From Carpediemonas membranifera (taxonomy: Eukaryota > Fornicata), in contig JAHDYR010000006.1 of the NCBI GenBank assembly GCA_019828565.1, positions 124,001 through 188,000 of the forward strand: a stretch of DNA of 64,000 nt, given 5' to 3'. This document shows positions 48,001 to 55,256 of the stretch, in pieces. The notes below the pieces were generated by a model. The model was given only the letters and a program-made list of their open reading frames with translations, had not been told where the DNA came from and ran no database searches. The first letter of the stretch is position 1. Each line of letters begins with the position of its first letter. The translations under genes and the position numbers were made by a program.

Positions 48001-48539
48001 TCGAATTTGACGAGCTCAAAAAGCGCCGTGAGACTGTTCTTGCTGACAAGGACAAGATTGAGGCCGTCATTGTTGACCTTGATGGAAAGAAGAGGGTCGC
48101 CCTCGAGCAGACCCTCACCCAAGTATCAGAGGAGTTCGGGGTCATGCTGGGCATCATGCTGCCCGGCGCGGGTGGCCGTCTTGACGTCGTCGACAACCGC
48201 GACCTATCCCAGGGCGCTGAGATCAGAGTCTCGCTAGGCGGGGCATGGAAGGAGTCACTCGGCGAGTTGTCTGGCGGTCAGCGGTCGTTGTGTGCCCTCG
48301 CGCTGATCCTCAGTCTGCTCAAGATCAGGCCCGCGCCACTGTATATCCTGGATGAGATCGATGCTGCGCTGGATCTGAATAACACCCAGAACATCGGAAA
48401 ACTGATCAAGAGCAGATTCGGTCAGGCGCAGTTCATCGTCGTTTCCCTCAAGGAGGCGATGTTCGATAACGCCAACGTGCTGTTCAGAGTCAACTTTGCA
48501 GACGGCACAAGCAAGGTGACCCGGCAGTCGACGGTGTGA
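45096..48539 (+). CDS. SMC2: Condensin subunit SMC2
   Basis: 1147 residues from the ATG at 45096; the frame is open further up, but MHLTKVILDGFKSY is the standard SMC2 start. Walker A is GFNGSGKSN at 32-40, followed by the SMC2-specific DGICFVMGLT...MRVTNYQELIYKSG and the Q-loop MQGKIAQILGMKP. Coiled coils flank a hinge near the middle (with RPRTVTTDGQLFHPGGTMTGG just after). At the C-terminus are the signature LSGGQRSL, Walker B LYILDEIDAALDL and the D-loop. SMC2 pairs with SMC4 as the ATPase core of condensin for chromosome compaction. The length is typical. The Ala/Glu-rich coiled coils generate many long antisense frames that are not genes. Confidence 0.96.
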   Translation: MHLTKVILDGFKSYSERTEVKGFDPQFNAITGFNGSGKSNILDGICFVMGLTDHGRMRVTNYQELIYKSGAQHVSSASVTLVFGGDPTTFPRPYQDREELTVTRKTILSGTSKYLINGKNATQKAVHDLFQSVGLNVNQPQFLVMQGKIAQILGMKPDQIMRLIEEAAGTRMYETKKAEVQKVFFQKEKKIAEIDLLLKEDIEPRLKQLNEQHAMYERQKEAREELGGLRKQVAVQTFLHAQKSAADAEESSAQAADNEARLQEQLERLETEYAEVSEQFDELSKNSDNEAIQKAQAKLNKAKSEAAAVAGRLQGVVANAKEAQANAAENEKKLGQLKATIASTRAELEKAEADKTSADTRLEEARTALAAITAARRAASSGVIILEGGQTCTKPQRIAQLGTMEADTVQAMGAVQDEVRLLQDAVEAAQEAMNAAEASRASKQSALDAARRALTDFEAEHGNRDALSRRLADVTRDIDSARDRANSATDGDSRDTVLFSYRKPRSPSFDPTKVHGALAELVEVLDEHIAAVEASGGARLFNVVSDNYDTAETLIREKCLDRRTTFLPLDRIGAKKIDPRLSEIINEKYGTPAVDSISKSAKSAGIPEKQFRKVVGHIWGDVVICHDQHLAAELAINRHCKDVPKNAQRPRTVTTDGQLFHPGGTMTGGQRSKKKSVFQNLAAMRRQREVLTRLMDELAELEAEREQLVKLIDTHAGLRRSVEDLTQDDFDSTTAELTRARSTLARREGEASVLEGRLQSIQDELRALQATGDDAESGELVSQREQALSVASKAQKKAERLFMGLTSELAAAEDELASLAASVADTDKQIEITASEVADLMATKTRLDIDVSKAQEETAALLDEAASRDQEVDSLGKTQRRLGKQVGQVKAQLTNAAESAKTAASNASITAKAMRQAEAALSKTRTKVPEDAEVMPDFAALQKHLGSLEETLGTEIDRSVITRSKTAQVEFDELKKRRETVLADKDKIEAVIVDLDGKKRVALEQTLTQVSEEFGVMLGIMLPGAGGRLDVVDNRDLSQGAEIRVSLGGAWKESLGELSGGQRSLCALALILSLLKIRPAPLYILDEIDAALDLNNTQNIGKLIKSRFGQAQFIVVSLKEAMFDNANVLFRVNFADGTSKVTRQSTV

Positions 48540-48685
48540 GTCATGCCGTGGCCGTGGAGGCCGCGGCGTGGATGGTAAATGCATATTGGACCTTTCGTTG
48601 GGCCACGCCATTGTCATGTCGGACCTTATCCGGGCCGGTGTGTGACATTGCAAGAGGTCGCAGTTTAGCCGCATCGGCGAGAACA

Positions 48686-49054
48686 ATGTCATCAATTTTC
48701 CAACAACGTCTTGAACAACACGCCAGTAAGGCCAAAGCGCTACATTCAACGACAGAGTCCCTCGGGATGGCGGCGCTAAAGAACGTAGACCAGTATGCGA
48801 AAGAACTCGTCGGGGAGACAAACAAGGACATCAACACACTCTTTAGCAACCAGAGACAGATCCAGCAGCTTGTTAAGCAGATTCAGGCGCGTCATATGGC
48901 CATCAACAAGCAGTCGCAGACCTTCCTTTCCCTCATCGAGTCATTCAACACCTCAGTGGCAGAGCTTGGGGACGTCAAGTCCTTCATCCACACCACACAC
49001 GCCAACATGTGCGCTGTGGCGGATAATCTGAAGTTTATCGAGAGCAACATGTGA
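48686..49054 (+). CDS. BLOC1S1: BLOC-1 subunit 1 (BLOC1S1/GCN5L1)
   Basis: 122 residues from the ATG at 48686. The frame above is open only to a GTG and is not coding. The all-helical protein carries QRQIQQLVKQIQARHMAINKQ and FLSLIESFNTSVAELGDVKSF, which aligns with 'MVENFNQALKEIGDVENW' of human BLOC1S1, and ends MCAVADNLKFIE ('MRTIATALEYV'). The subunit belongs to BLOC-1 and BORC, which act in endosome-to-lysosome sorting and lysosome positioning. It fits the other endolysosomal genes of the window functionally. Only 147 bases separate it from the SMC2 stop; a GCAGTTTAGCC string lies 30 bases upstream. Confidence 0.8.
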   Translation: MSSIFQQRLEQHASKAKALHSTTESLGMAALKNVDQYAKELVGETNKDINTLFSNQRQIQQLVKQIQARHMAINKQSQTFLSLIESFNTSVAELGDVKSFIHTTHANMCAVADNLKFIESNM

Positions 49055-49247
49055 GTCTTTGCCGGATGACAGCTGCAACACAGGGCGACTCCGTAAACTA
49101 GATTTGTTAGCCCATCGCTGTCTATACGACAAGGTAGATGACTCTAGGCTACTGCGACGAGTCTCGCCGTGTCATTTTATTGCCTTAGCGGAGGCGTTCT
49201 TTTTTTTCGACAACAGCTTTTTTCATGCAGCATCGATCACGAGAATC

Positions 49248-50585
49248 ATGGCTAAGCTCATCACTGGCAAGCAGTCTCCTTTCGGCAAGTACGCCGAGCT
49301 CGTCGCTAAGCACTGCGGCATCGCCCTCGATGTCGAGTACGTCGCTGACATGAAGCAGATCAAGGTTTGTCATACGCCCGCTCTTATGCGGCCTCCAATC
49401 GCTTATCCAGTCTGAGGAGCACCTCAAGCTTAACCCTCTCGGCAAGATCCCCGTTCTTGTTCTTGACAACGGTGCCGCTCTCTTCGAGTCCGACAACATC
49501 GCCATCGCTCTCGCTGAGATGGCTCCCGCCCTCAACCTCCTCGGCTCCTGCTTCGTTACCCGCGGCCAGGTTCGCCAGTGGATGTTCTCCATCTCCACCG
49601 ACCTCGAGACCAAGATGTGGCCCTGGCTCGCTCCCATGATCGGCTACGCTCCCTTCAACGGCCTCCTCGTCAACAACGCCAAGAACGACTCTCTCGCCTA
49701 CTTCAAGGTTCTTGAGGCCCACCTCGAGAAGAACACCTTCATGGCCGGCCAGCGCCTCACCCTCGCTGACTTTGCCCTTGTTGCCATCCTCGATGTCTAC
49801 TTCCGCCACCTCATGGAGAAGAAGCTCCGCGACCAGTACCCCGCTGTCGTCCGCCACTTCAAGATGATGTCCGAGCTCCCCGCTTACGTCGAGGTCTACG
49901 GCGCCCCCGTCCTCTGCGAGAAGGCCCCCCAGCCCCCTAAGAAGGAGACCCCCAAGAAGGAGGCCAAGAAGCCCGCTGCCAAGAAGGAGGAGAAGCCCGC
50001 TGAGCCCAAGAAGGCTGAGAAGAAGGAGGACCCCCTCGCTGCCCTCCCCGCCCCCAAGTTCCCCATGGATGAGTGGAAGCGCCAGTACTCCAACAACGAC
50101 ACCCCCGACGCCATGAAGTGGCTCTGGGAGAACCTCGACGCCGCTGACTACTCCTTCTGGAAGTGCACCTACAAGTACCAGGACGAGCTCAAGGTCGGCT
50201 TCATGACTGCCAACCTCTGCTCTGGCTTCATCCAGCGCTGCGACCCCATCCGCAAGGTTGCTTTCGGTAGCTTCAACAGTTTGTTACGAACGATTGTGAG
50301 ATCATGTCACATCGGCCCATCGTTTCTTACACAGTCACCAAGGACCTCAAGGAGGACCACCTCGACATGTTCGGCGTCTGGATGACCCGCGGCACTGAGC
50401 TCCTCGAGGCCTTCACCCCCGGCTCCGACTGCGAGATCGCTGATGCTGAGAACTACACTTTCGAGAAGCTCGACCACACCAAGCCGGAGGACAAGGCCTT
50501 CATCGAGGACGTCTTCGCTTGGGAGTCTGCCAACAACTTCGGCGGCCAGTACGGCGAGGTTCTTGAAGGCAAGAACTTCAAGTAA
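49248..50585 (+). CDS. Translation elongation factor eEF1B-gamma, two introns
   Basis: Exons 49248-49364, 49411-50266 and 50335-50585 give 407 residues. Exon 1 opens a glutathione-transferase-like domain that continues in exon 2 (SEEHLKLNPLGKIPVLVLDNGAALFESDNIAIAL...MAGQRLTLADFAL). A Lys/Pro/Glu-rich linker (KKEAKKPAAKKEEKPAEPKK) follows, then the eEF1B-gamma C-terminal domain (FPMDEWKRQYSNNDT...FWKCTYKYQDELKVGFMTANLCSGFIQRCD, split here by key residues) ending VLEGKNFK. It anchors the eEF1B nucleotide-exchange complex to eEF1A. Third positions are almost all C or G, the strongest codon bias in the window, which indicates high expression. The stop codon lies in AAGTAAGT, itself a perfect splice donor, with CTAG 64 bases on; an alternative longer end is possible but the family normally ends at GK-FK. 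Confidence 0.93.
49365..49410 (+). other. 46-nt GT-AG intron 1 of eEF1B-gamma
   Basis: GTTTGTCATAC at the 5' end and CGCTTATCCAG at the 3' end. Splicing joins DMKQIK to SEEHLK in frame, as homology requires. The unspliced frame stops within the intron. Confidence 0.85.
50267..50334 (+). other. 68-nt GT-AG intron 2 of eEF1B-gamma
   Basis: GTAGCTTC at the 5' end and TTTCTTACACAG at the 3' end. The 3' end resembles the fused branch-point/acceptor motif known from Giardia introns (CTRACACACAG). Splicing restores RKVAFVTKDLKEDHLD. Confidence 0.8.
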
Positions 50586-50695
50586 GTAAATTGCGTTGAT
50601 TCATCCAAACTTCGATTGAGCATCAGATGCTCTCTTACCTTTGCTAGCATCATCAAGCCCGTCCCATCCAACCCAGCAGACCAACAACACTTTAC

Positions 50696-52699
50696 TTAGA
50701 GATCAGCGAGCACACTCTCGTCGACCCGCTGAGCCATCGTCACCTCCATCCCACTCGCCTTGAGCTGGGCCCTGCGGATGGCCAAGTCAGCGTTGTCATC
50801 ACGCGCCCATGCTCTACGTGCCACGCCGTTACACACATCCCACTGCAGCATCTGGTCTGCTCTACGGTCAGCGTCGTCTGAACCGTCGAGCATGAGTCCG
50901 AAGCCGCCGTTCATGGCCAAACCCCAGCCAGTACCGCCGCCGTTGTGGATGGACGTCCACGTGGCACCCCTGAAGGAGTCGCCGATGACGTTTTGGATGG
51001 CCATGTCCGCGCAGGTTTGGGAGCCGTCATAAATGTTGGACGTCTCTCTGAAGGGCGAGTCGGTGCCGCTGACGTCATGGTGGTCGCGACCAAGGACGAT
51101 AGGGCCCTTGAGACGGCCATCGCGGACAGCGGCGTTGAACTCCTTAGCGATGTGGCGGCGGCCGAGGTCGTCGGAGTACAAGATGCGGGCCTGGGAACCG
51201 ACAACGAGCTTGTTCTCGCCCGCCTGGGTGACCCAGGTGAGGTTGTCCTTGTACTGGCCGTACGTAGGCTTGGGGCAGTCGTCGGCATTCATCAGGGTGA
51301 CAATGGCGTCGGCGGCAATCTTGTCGGTAAGCTTCAGGTCGGCAGGATCATTGGACGTGCAAACCCAGCGGAAAGGACCGAACCCGAGGCCGAAAATGAA
51401 CCCCATGACGTCCTGGACGTAGCTGGGGTACTTGAAGCCGCTATGTGTCGTGGCATCCTTGATGTTGGCTCCGGCCACGCTTGCCTGGTGAAGGAAGCAG
51501 TTTCCGTAGTCGAAGAACGCCATGCCCTTGGCCGTGAGCTTGTTGACCGCGTTAACATGCCGCACCAGCGATTCGTGCACCTTTTCCTTAAACTGCTCGG
51601 GTGACTCAACCATGAGTTTGTTGGCCTCGTCGAAGCTCATGCCGGCAGGGTAGTAGCCGCCCTGGTAGGGGTTGTGGAGTGACGTCTGATCGGACCCGAG
51701 GTCGACCTTGATGTCGTCCTCCTCGCCGAGTCTCTCCCACAAGTCGACGACGTTGCCCTCGTAGGCGATGCTCATGGGCTTCTTGGCAGCGCATGCCTTG
51801 CGGATCATGTCCATGAGCTCGTCGAGGTTGGAACTCGACTCCATCACCCAGCCCTGGTTCTTCCGCTTGAGAAGGGCGCGGCGGTCGACCTCGGCGACGA
51901 CGGTGACGCAGCCCGTGATCACACCAGCCTTGGGTTGTGCGCCGGACATGCCGCCCAGGCCAGCAGTAACGAAGAGTCTGCCAGCCGTGCCCTCGACCTG
52001 ATGGTACCGCCGGAAGGCGTTAAGGACAGTCAACGTGGTCCCGTGAACAATGCCCTGGGGTCCGATGTACATGAAGGACCCGGCCGTCATCTGGCCGTAC
52101 TGCGTGACGCCCAGGGCATAGCCCTTGTCGTAGTCGGCGGGGGTCGAGTAGTTAGGGATAACCATGCCGTTGGTGACAACAACACGCGGGGCATCGGGAT
52201 GGGAGGGGAATAGACCGTGGGGGTGACCACTGTACATGGCGAGGGTCTGCTGGTTGGTCATTGTGCAGAGGTAGCGCATGGTAAGAAGATACTGGCCCCA
52301 GTTCGAGAAGACAGAGCCGTTGCCGCCGTACGTGATCAGCTCGTGGGGGAACTGGGCCACTGCCTTGTCGAGGTTGTTCATGATCATCAGCATGATGGCC
52401 TTGGCTTGCTCGCACTTGCCGGGATACTCGCTGATGGCGTGAGCACGCATGGGGTAGGCAGTGGGACGGAAACGGTACATGTAAATATGACCATAGTCGT
52501 CGAGCTCCTTCGCAAACTCCTTGGCAAGCTCGGAGTGGAGCTTCTTGTCGAAATAACGAAGGGCATTGGCGATTGCAAGCTTGCGTTCATCGGCAGAGAG
52601 CTTAACAAAGCGCTTGGGGGCATGGGGAACGCTGTTATCGATGCCCGGGTGCTCCGGAAGCTCAGTGGGAATACCGTTGGTGAGAATGTCGAGGATCAT
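50696..52699 (-). CDS. hutU: Urocanate hydratase
   Basis: 667 residues from the ATG at 52699; the frame continues up only to a TTG. Signatures in order include QTLAMYSGHPHGLFPSHPDAPR, GQMTAGSFMYIGPQGIVHGT, LFVTAGLGGMSGAQPKAGV (NAD-binding), SDQTSLHNPYQGGYYPAG, GFKYPSYVQDVMG, CTSNDPADLKLTD and GATWTSIHNGGGTGWGLAMN. The enzyme uses tightly bound NAD+ to convert urocanate to imidazolonepropionate, the second step of histidine breakdown. It is absent from many eukaryotic lineages and present patchily in protists, so lateral origin from bacteria is likely. No histidine ammonia-lyase or imidazolonepropionase gene is in the window. Long antisense ORFs are shadows of it. Confidence 0.96.
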   Translation of the reverse strand: MILDILTNGIPTELPEHPGIDNSVPHAPKRFVKLSADERKLAIANALRYFDKKLHSELAKEFAKELDDYGHIYMYRFRPTAYPMRAHAISEYPGKCEQAKAIMLMIMNNLDKAVAQFPHELITYGGNGSVFSNWGQYLLTMRYLCTMTNQQTLAMYSGHPHGLFPSHPDAPRVVVTNGMVIPNYSTPADYDKGYALGVTQYGQMTAGSFMYIGPQGIVHGTTLTVLNAFRRYHQVEGTAGRLFVTAGLGGMSGAQPKAGVITGCVTVVAEVDRRALLKRKNQGWVMESSSNLDELMDMIRKACAAKKPMSIAYEGNVVDLWERLGEEDDIKVDLGSDQTSLHNPYQGGYYPAGMSFDEANKLMVESPEQFKEKVHESLVRHVNAVNKLTAKGMAFFDYGNCFLHQASVAGANIKDATTHSGFKYPSYVQDVMGFIFGLGFGPFRWVCTSNDPADLKLTDKIAADAIVTLMNADDCPKPTYGQYKDNLTWVTQAGENKLVVGSQARILYSDDLGRRHIAKEFNAAVRDGRLKGPIVLGRDHHDVSGTDSPFRETSNIYDGSQTCADMAIQNVIGDSFRGATWTSIHNGGGTGWGLAMNGGFGLMLDGSDDADRRADQMLQWDVCNGVARRAWARDDNADLAIRRAQLKASGMEVTMAQRVDESVLADL

Positions 52700-52994
52700 T
52701 GTGTTGTGGTCCAGTCGGGTCAATTCGAATGCATCTCGAGATTTGCGCTACTATATGACTCCATCATGCCATTATGGACAGTGAACGAGTGTGGGTTGCC
52801 ATTCAGCCCCTTTTTTGACCTCTGTAGGCAGCGATCGGGGTAGGCTTGATTCAGGACAAGAATGCCGCAATAGGCCAGGGTGGAGCCATGCGAGAGTTAC
52901 TAGCAACGTGTGCCACAGGAATTTAACATAAACGGGCATCCAAATGGCGTCCTGACCGTGTGTAAGCTGACGGTGTTCATCAACTCTCCCTGCA

Positions 52995-53741
52995 TTAGTC
53001 AGTGAATCTGATAGTCTCATCCGCAAAGATCTCGTTGTAGCATGCCGCCATGATGGTCGGGATGTCTTTCGCCAGGCTGACGTCTACCCTGGTGTTCTCA
53101 GACAGGTCCTCCAAGGTCTCGGTGAAGTCCGCCGGATCCGTTCCCATGTGATAGCCGAGCAGGGCCAGCTTGTGTGTCTTGTCAACTGCATTGACCTCTT
53201 CGAGGAAGTAAAAGCTCTGCACCGGCTTGCCTGGAGCCCGCACAGTCTCGGCTCGAAGAACACGGCGGCCGGGACCACTCGCACGTTTCATCCTGGCCAC
53301 TGGGTGGTCGGGACTGACGTATTCCGGGAGCCATCCGATCAAGGAGCCGACCTGATGCTGGAAGACCTTGTTGTCCCGCTTGGAAGTGTCCTCTGTATCG
53401 TGAATGCGGGCCTTAAGGTACTCTGCAAGCTTCTTTGTACGCATGAACTCGGTCTCGAGCTCGACTGGGGCTGCAGCTCCGTGTTGTTTGATGTCGGCGA
53501 GGCGGGCGCGGAGGGAGGCAGCTTCTTCCTTGAGAGCATCAAATTCTACCATATGCGCTTCATGAGCCCATTTGAGAGGGTTCTCGGACATATGCATGAC
53601 GATATAGGACGGAGCAGCTACCATCTTCATCGTCATCGTAGCTTCAAACGTGTTGTCCGTGCCATCTCCGTAGAAATCAGACAAATCAGCCTCAAGGTCT
53701 TCAATATCGATCACATCGTAATCCTCGTTGTCGCTACCCAT
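52995..53741 (-). CDS. Unknown soluble protein, 248 residues
   Basis: The ATG at 53741 gives MGSDNEDYDVIDIEDLEADL, an acidic head. The frame is open up to 53951, but that portion overlaps a GC-rich non-coding-looking segment. A coiled-coil stretch (FDALKEEAASLRARLADIKQ) spans about 70-110, followed by a compact alpha/beta region with LIGWLPEYVSPDHPVARMKR, RRVLRAETVRAPGKPVQSFYF and HKLALLGYHMGTDPADFTET. No catalytic motif or membrane span. I do not recognise it. Confidence 0.6.
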   Translation of the reverse strand: MGSDNEDYDVIDIEDLEADLSDFYGDGTDNTFEATMTMKMVAAPSYIVMHMSENPLKWAHEAHMVEFDALKEEAASLRARLADIKQHGAAAPVELETEFMRTKKLAEYLKARIHDTEDTSKRDNKVFQHQVGSLIGWLPEYVSPDHPVARMKRASGPGRRVLRAETVRAPGKPVQSFYFLEEVNAVDKTHKLALLGYHMGTDPADFTETLEDLSENTRVDVSLAKDIPTIMAACYNEIFADETIRFTD

Positions 53742-53976
53742 CACAATGTGAAATACCGCCCTTCTTGCCCGAATTGTCAGTTTTGACCCAGGATCTGACT
53801 GACTGAGCGTTCGGGCAGCCCAGGGCCAGTGGGGCCGGTGTATAGTCAGGTATGTATAAGGGTTACCGCTTGTGCCGCGCAGGATTAGAATTGTTGAGTC
53901 CAAAACACACAGTGATCCAAGCAGCATCAGGATCGCAGTGTGGTTCATCATACTCTATCAATCGTGCGCTGCATAT

Positions 53977-53996
53977 CACGCGCGCTGTAGCGCGTG
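53977..53996 (-). other. 7-bp perfect GC hairpin just downstream of the Fanzor-like relic
   Basis: CACGCGC-gctgta-GCGCGTG. It lies about 20 bases beyond the stop of the Fanzor-like gene on the minus strand, the place where the guide-RNA scaffold/right element sits in TnpB and Fanzor loci. The link is inference. Confidence 0.4.
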
Positions 53997-54014
53997 CTTG
54001 CTCAACTTAGCAAG

Positions 54015-55152
54015 TTAATGATAGCGAGGAAGAGCACCTCTCTGGGAGTCGTAGTGGAAAGGAGATTGCTCTATCTGATCTGAAGTTGCATCGTAGGTGC
54101 ACCAAAGGATGTTCTCGCTGGCGCTCTTATCTCGGTGAGAGAGATTGAGAAGCATGTCTCTCTGCTCGGGATGCCGACGTAGCCGTTCAACGCGCCATGG
54201 AGCTCGTCCAGCCTCCCTCGCACGCGGGATTCTGGCAGAGCATGGTGCGGTGTGTGTGCACCACACGTCTGAAGTGTGCTTTGCAGTATGGGCACACGAT
54301 GGAAGTGCGGAATTCGGAGACCATCGTGACAGTCACGACGACGTTGTGCCGGAGCATTATGCCAGGAAGTGCTCGAGCAAAGTGGCGGTACGGAGCACAG
54401 GAGGGAGTGCCGGCGGAACAAAACAGTGCAGCCCCATACGCGACTTCGAGGTGAATGGGCTCCAGGGGGCGCCCGCCGAGATCATCCAGGAGTTGACGTC
54501 CAGCCCGGGCGAAGTGCTTCTGACGCAGACAGTGATTGGCAAAAGTCGCACGGCGGAAACACTTTCTCGTCCCCTCGTTGATGTTCTGAACGATGTTCTC
54601 ATGGACAAACCTAATTGACTGTTTGAGAGCCTCTAGACTTGTCGTTTTGAACGATGCTGCGCTCATATTCACGCGGAAAGAGGGGGTGGCAGTGTAGCTC
54701 ACTCTGCCCGTCTGAGCGGCGGATCGTGTAGCCGCCCAGCGACCGAGCACCAGGGTCGAAGCCCATGAGAGCTTGAATGTCCGGGGCAGGAGTAGCCTCG
54801 GCGTCATCCTGACCGAGCCGAGCCCGCTTGTTGCTGTTACCCTTTTTGTACGTGGGCCGGTCAGCCACCCGACCGCCACCGTATTTCTCGCGACCCACCC
54901 AAACCGTCACAGCAACAGAGACCCCGTCAGTCTTCACAGAGAGCACTCTGCGGAGCTTGGTGACGTCCGTGAGACGCCGGCAATGGACGACAGATGAGCG
55001 CGTAACAGATTCCTAGTTTCTGCTGGAGCGAGAACCAAGATCCCGCCCAGAACCGTCGCTCTTACCATCGCCGACGCCCTCATGTCCGCTACCCTTCTGG
55101 TGTACGACAGGTGGGCCGTCAGACTGAACCTGTTCAGTCCTCTGGAGTTCAT
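54015..55152 (-). pseudogene. Fanzor/TnpB-like RNA-guided nuclease, frameshifted
   Basis: Homology runs through four frame segments on the minus strand. Segment 0 (from 55152) carries an N-terminal part (NRFSLTAHLSYTRR). Segment 1 (to 54611) carries LSVKTDGVSVAVTVWV, matching 'TDGVSVSV' of Fanzors, and GFDPGARSLGGYTI with the first RuvC Asp (54755-54757). Segment 2 (to 54187) carries VAYGAALF, then SEFRTSIVCPYCKAHFRR and CQNPACEGGW, a zinc ribbon. Segment 3 (to 54015) carries LLNLSHRDKSASENILW with the last RuvC Asp (54129-54131). The domain order is that of TnpB/Fanzor. The frame changes between segments 0/1, 1/2 (near a GGGC) and 2/3. Neither a stop nor an intron explains them, so the gene is a recent relic. 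The N-terminus abuts the start of the next gene. Confidence 0.65.
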
Positions 55153-55227
55153 CCCAGGGGGGTCGACAGCTTAAGTCACCTTTACATGAATCCTCCACAT
55201 AAACCTCTAAATACCACACCGCTCCTG

Positions 55228-55240
55228 ACATAAACTGCAC
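55228..55240 (+). promoter_or_regulatory. ACATAAACTGCAC element before the orphan gene
   Basis: ACATAAACTGCAC ends 16 bases before the ATG at 55257. The same CATAAACTGCAC string occurs at 3649-3660, about 45 bases before the ATG13-like ATG; GTTAAACTGC and related strings occur near 32991-33003. A candidate core promoter or initiator. Confidence 0.4.
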
Positions 55241-55256
55241 TTTGAAGGAACCTCTG

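Noticed and set aside
47273-48196. 307-codon antisense ORF inside SMC2
   Set aside because: Ser/Arg-rich shadow of the coiled-coil coding strand; similar shadows occur in all GC-rich coiled-coil genes here.
51000-51604. Antisense ORFs over urocanate hydratase
   Set aside because: Shadow frames of a highly conserved enzyme.
53742-53951. N-terminal extension with a hydrophobic stretch (ILMLLGSLCVLDS) of the 52995-53741 gene
   Set aside because: Low coding character; the acidic MGSDNEDYD start downstream is more typical and the extension would be a chance signal-like run.
54015-55152. Introns as the explanation of the Fanzor-like frame changes
   Set aside because: Homologous sequence is continuous across each change with no room for even a 28-nt intron, so frameshifts fit better.
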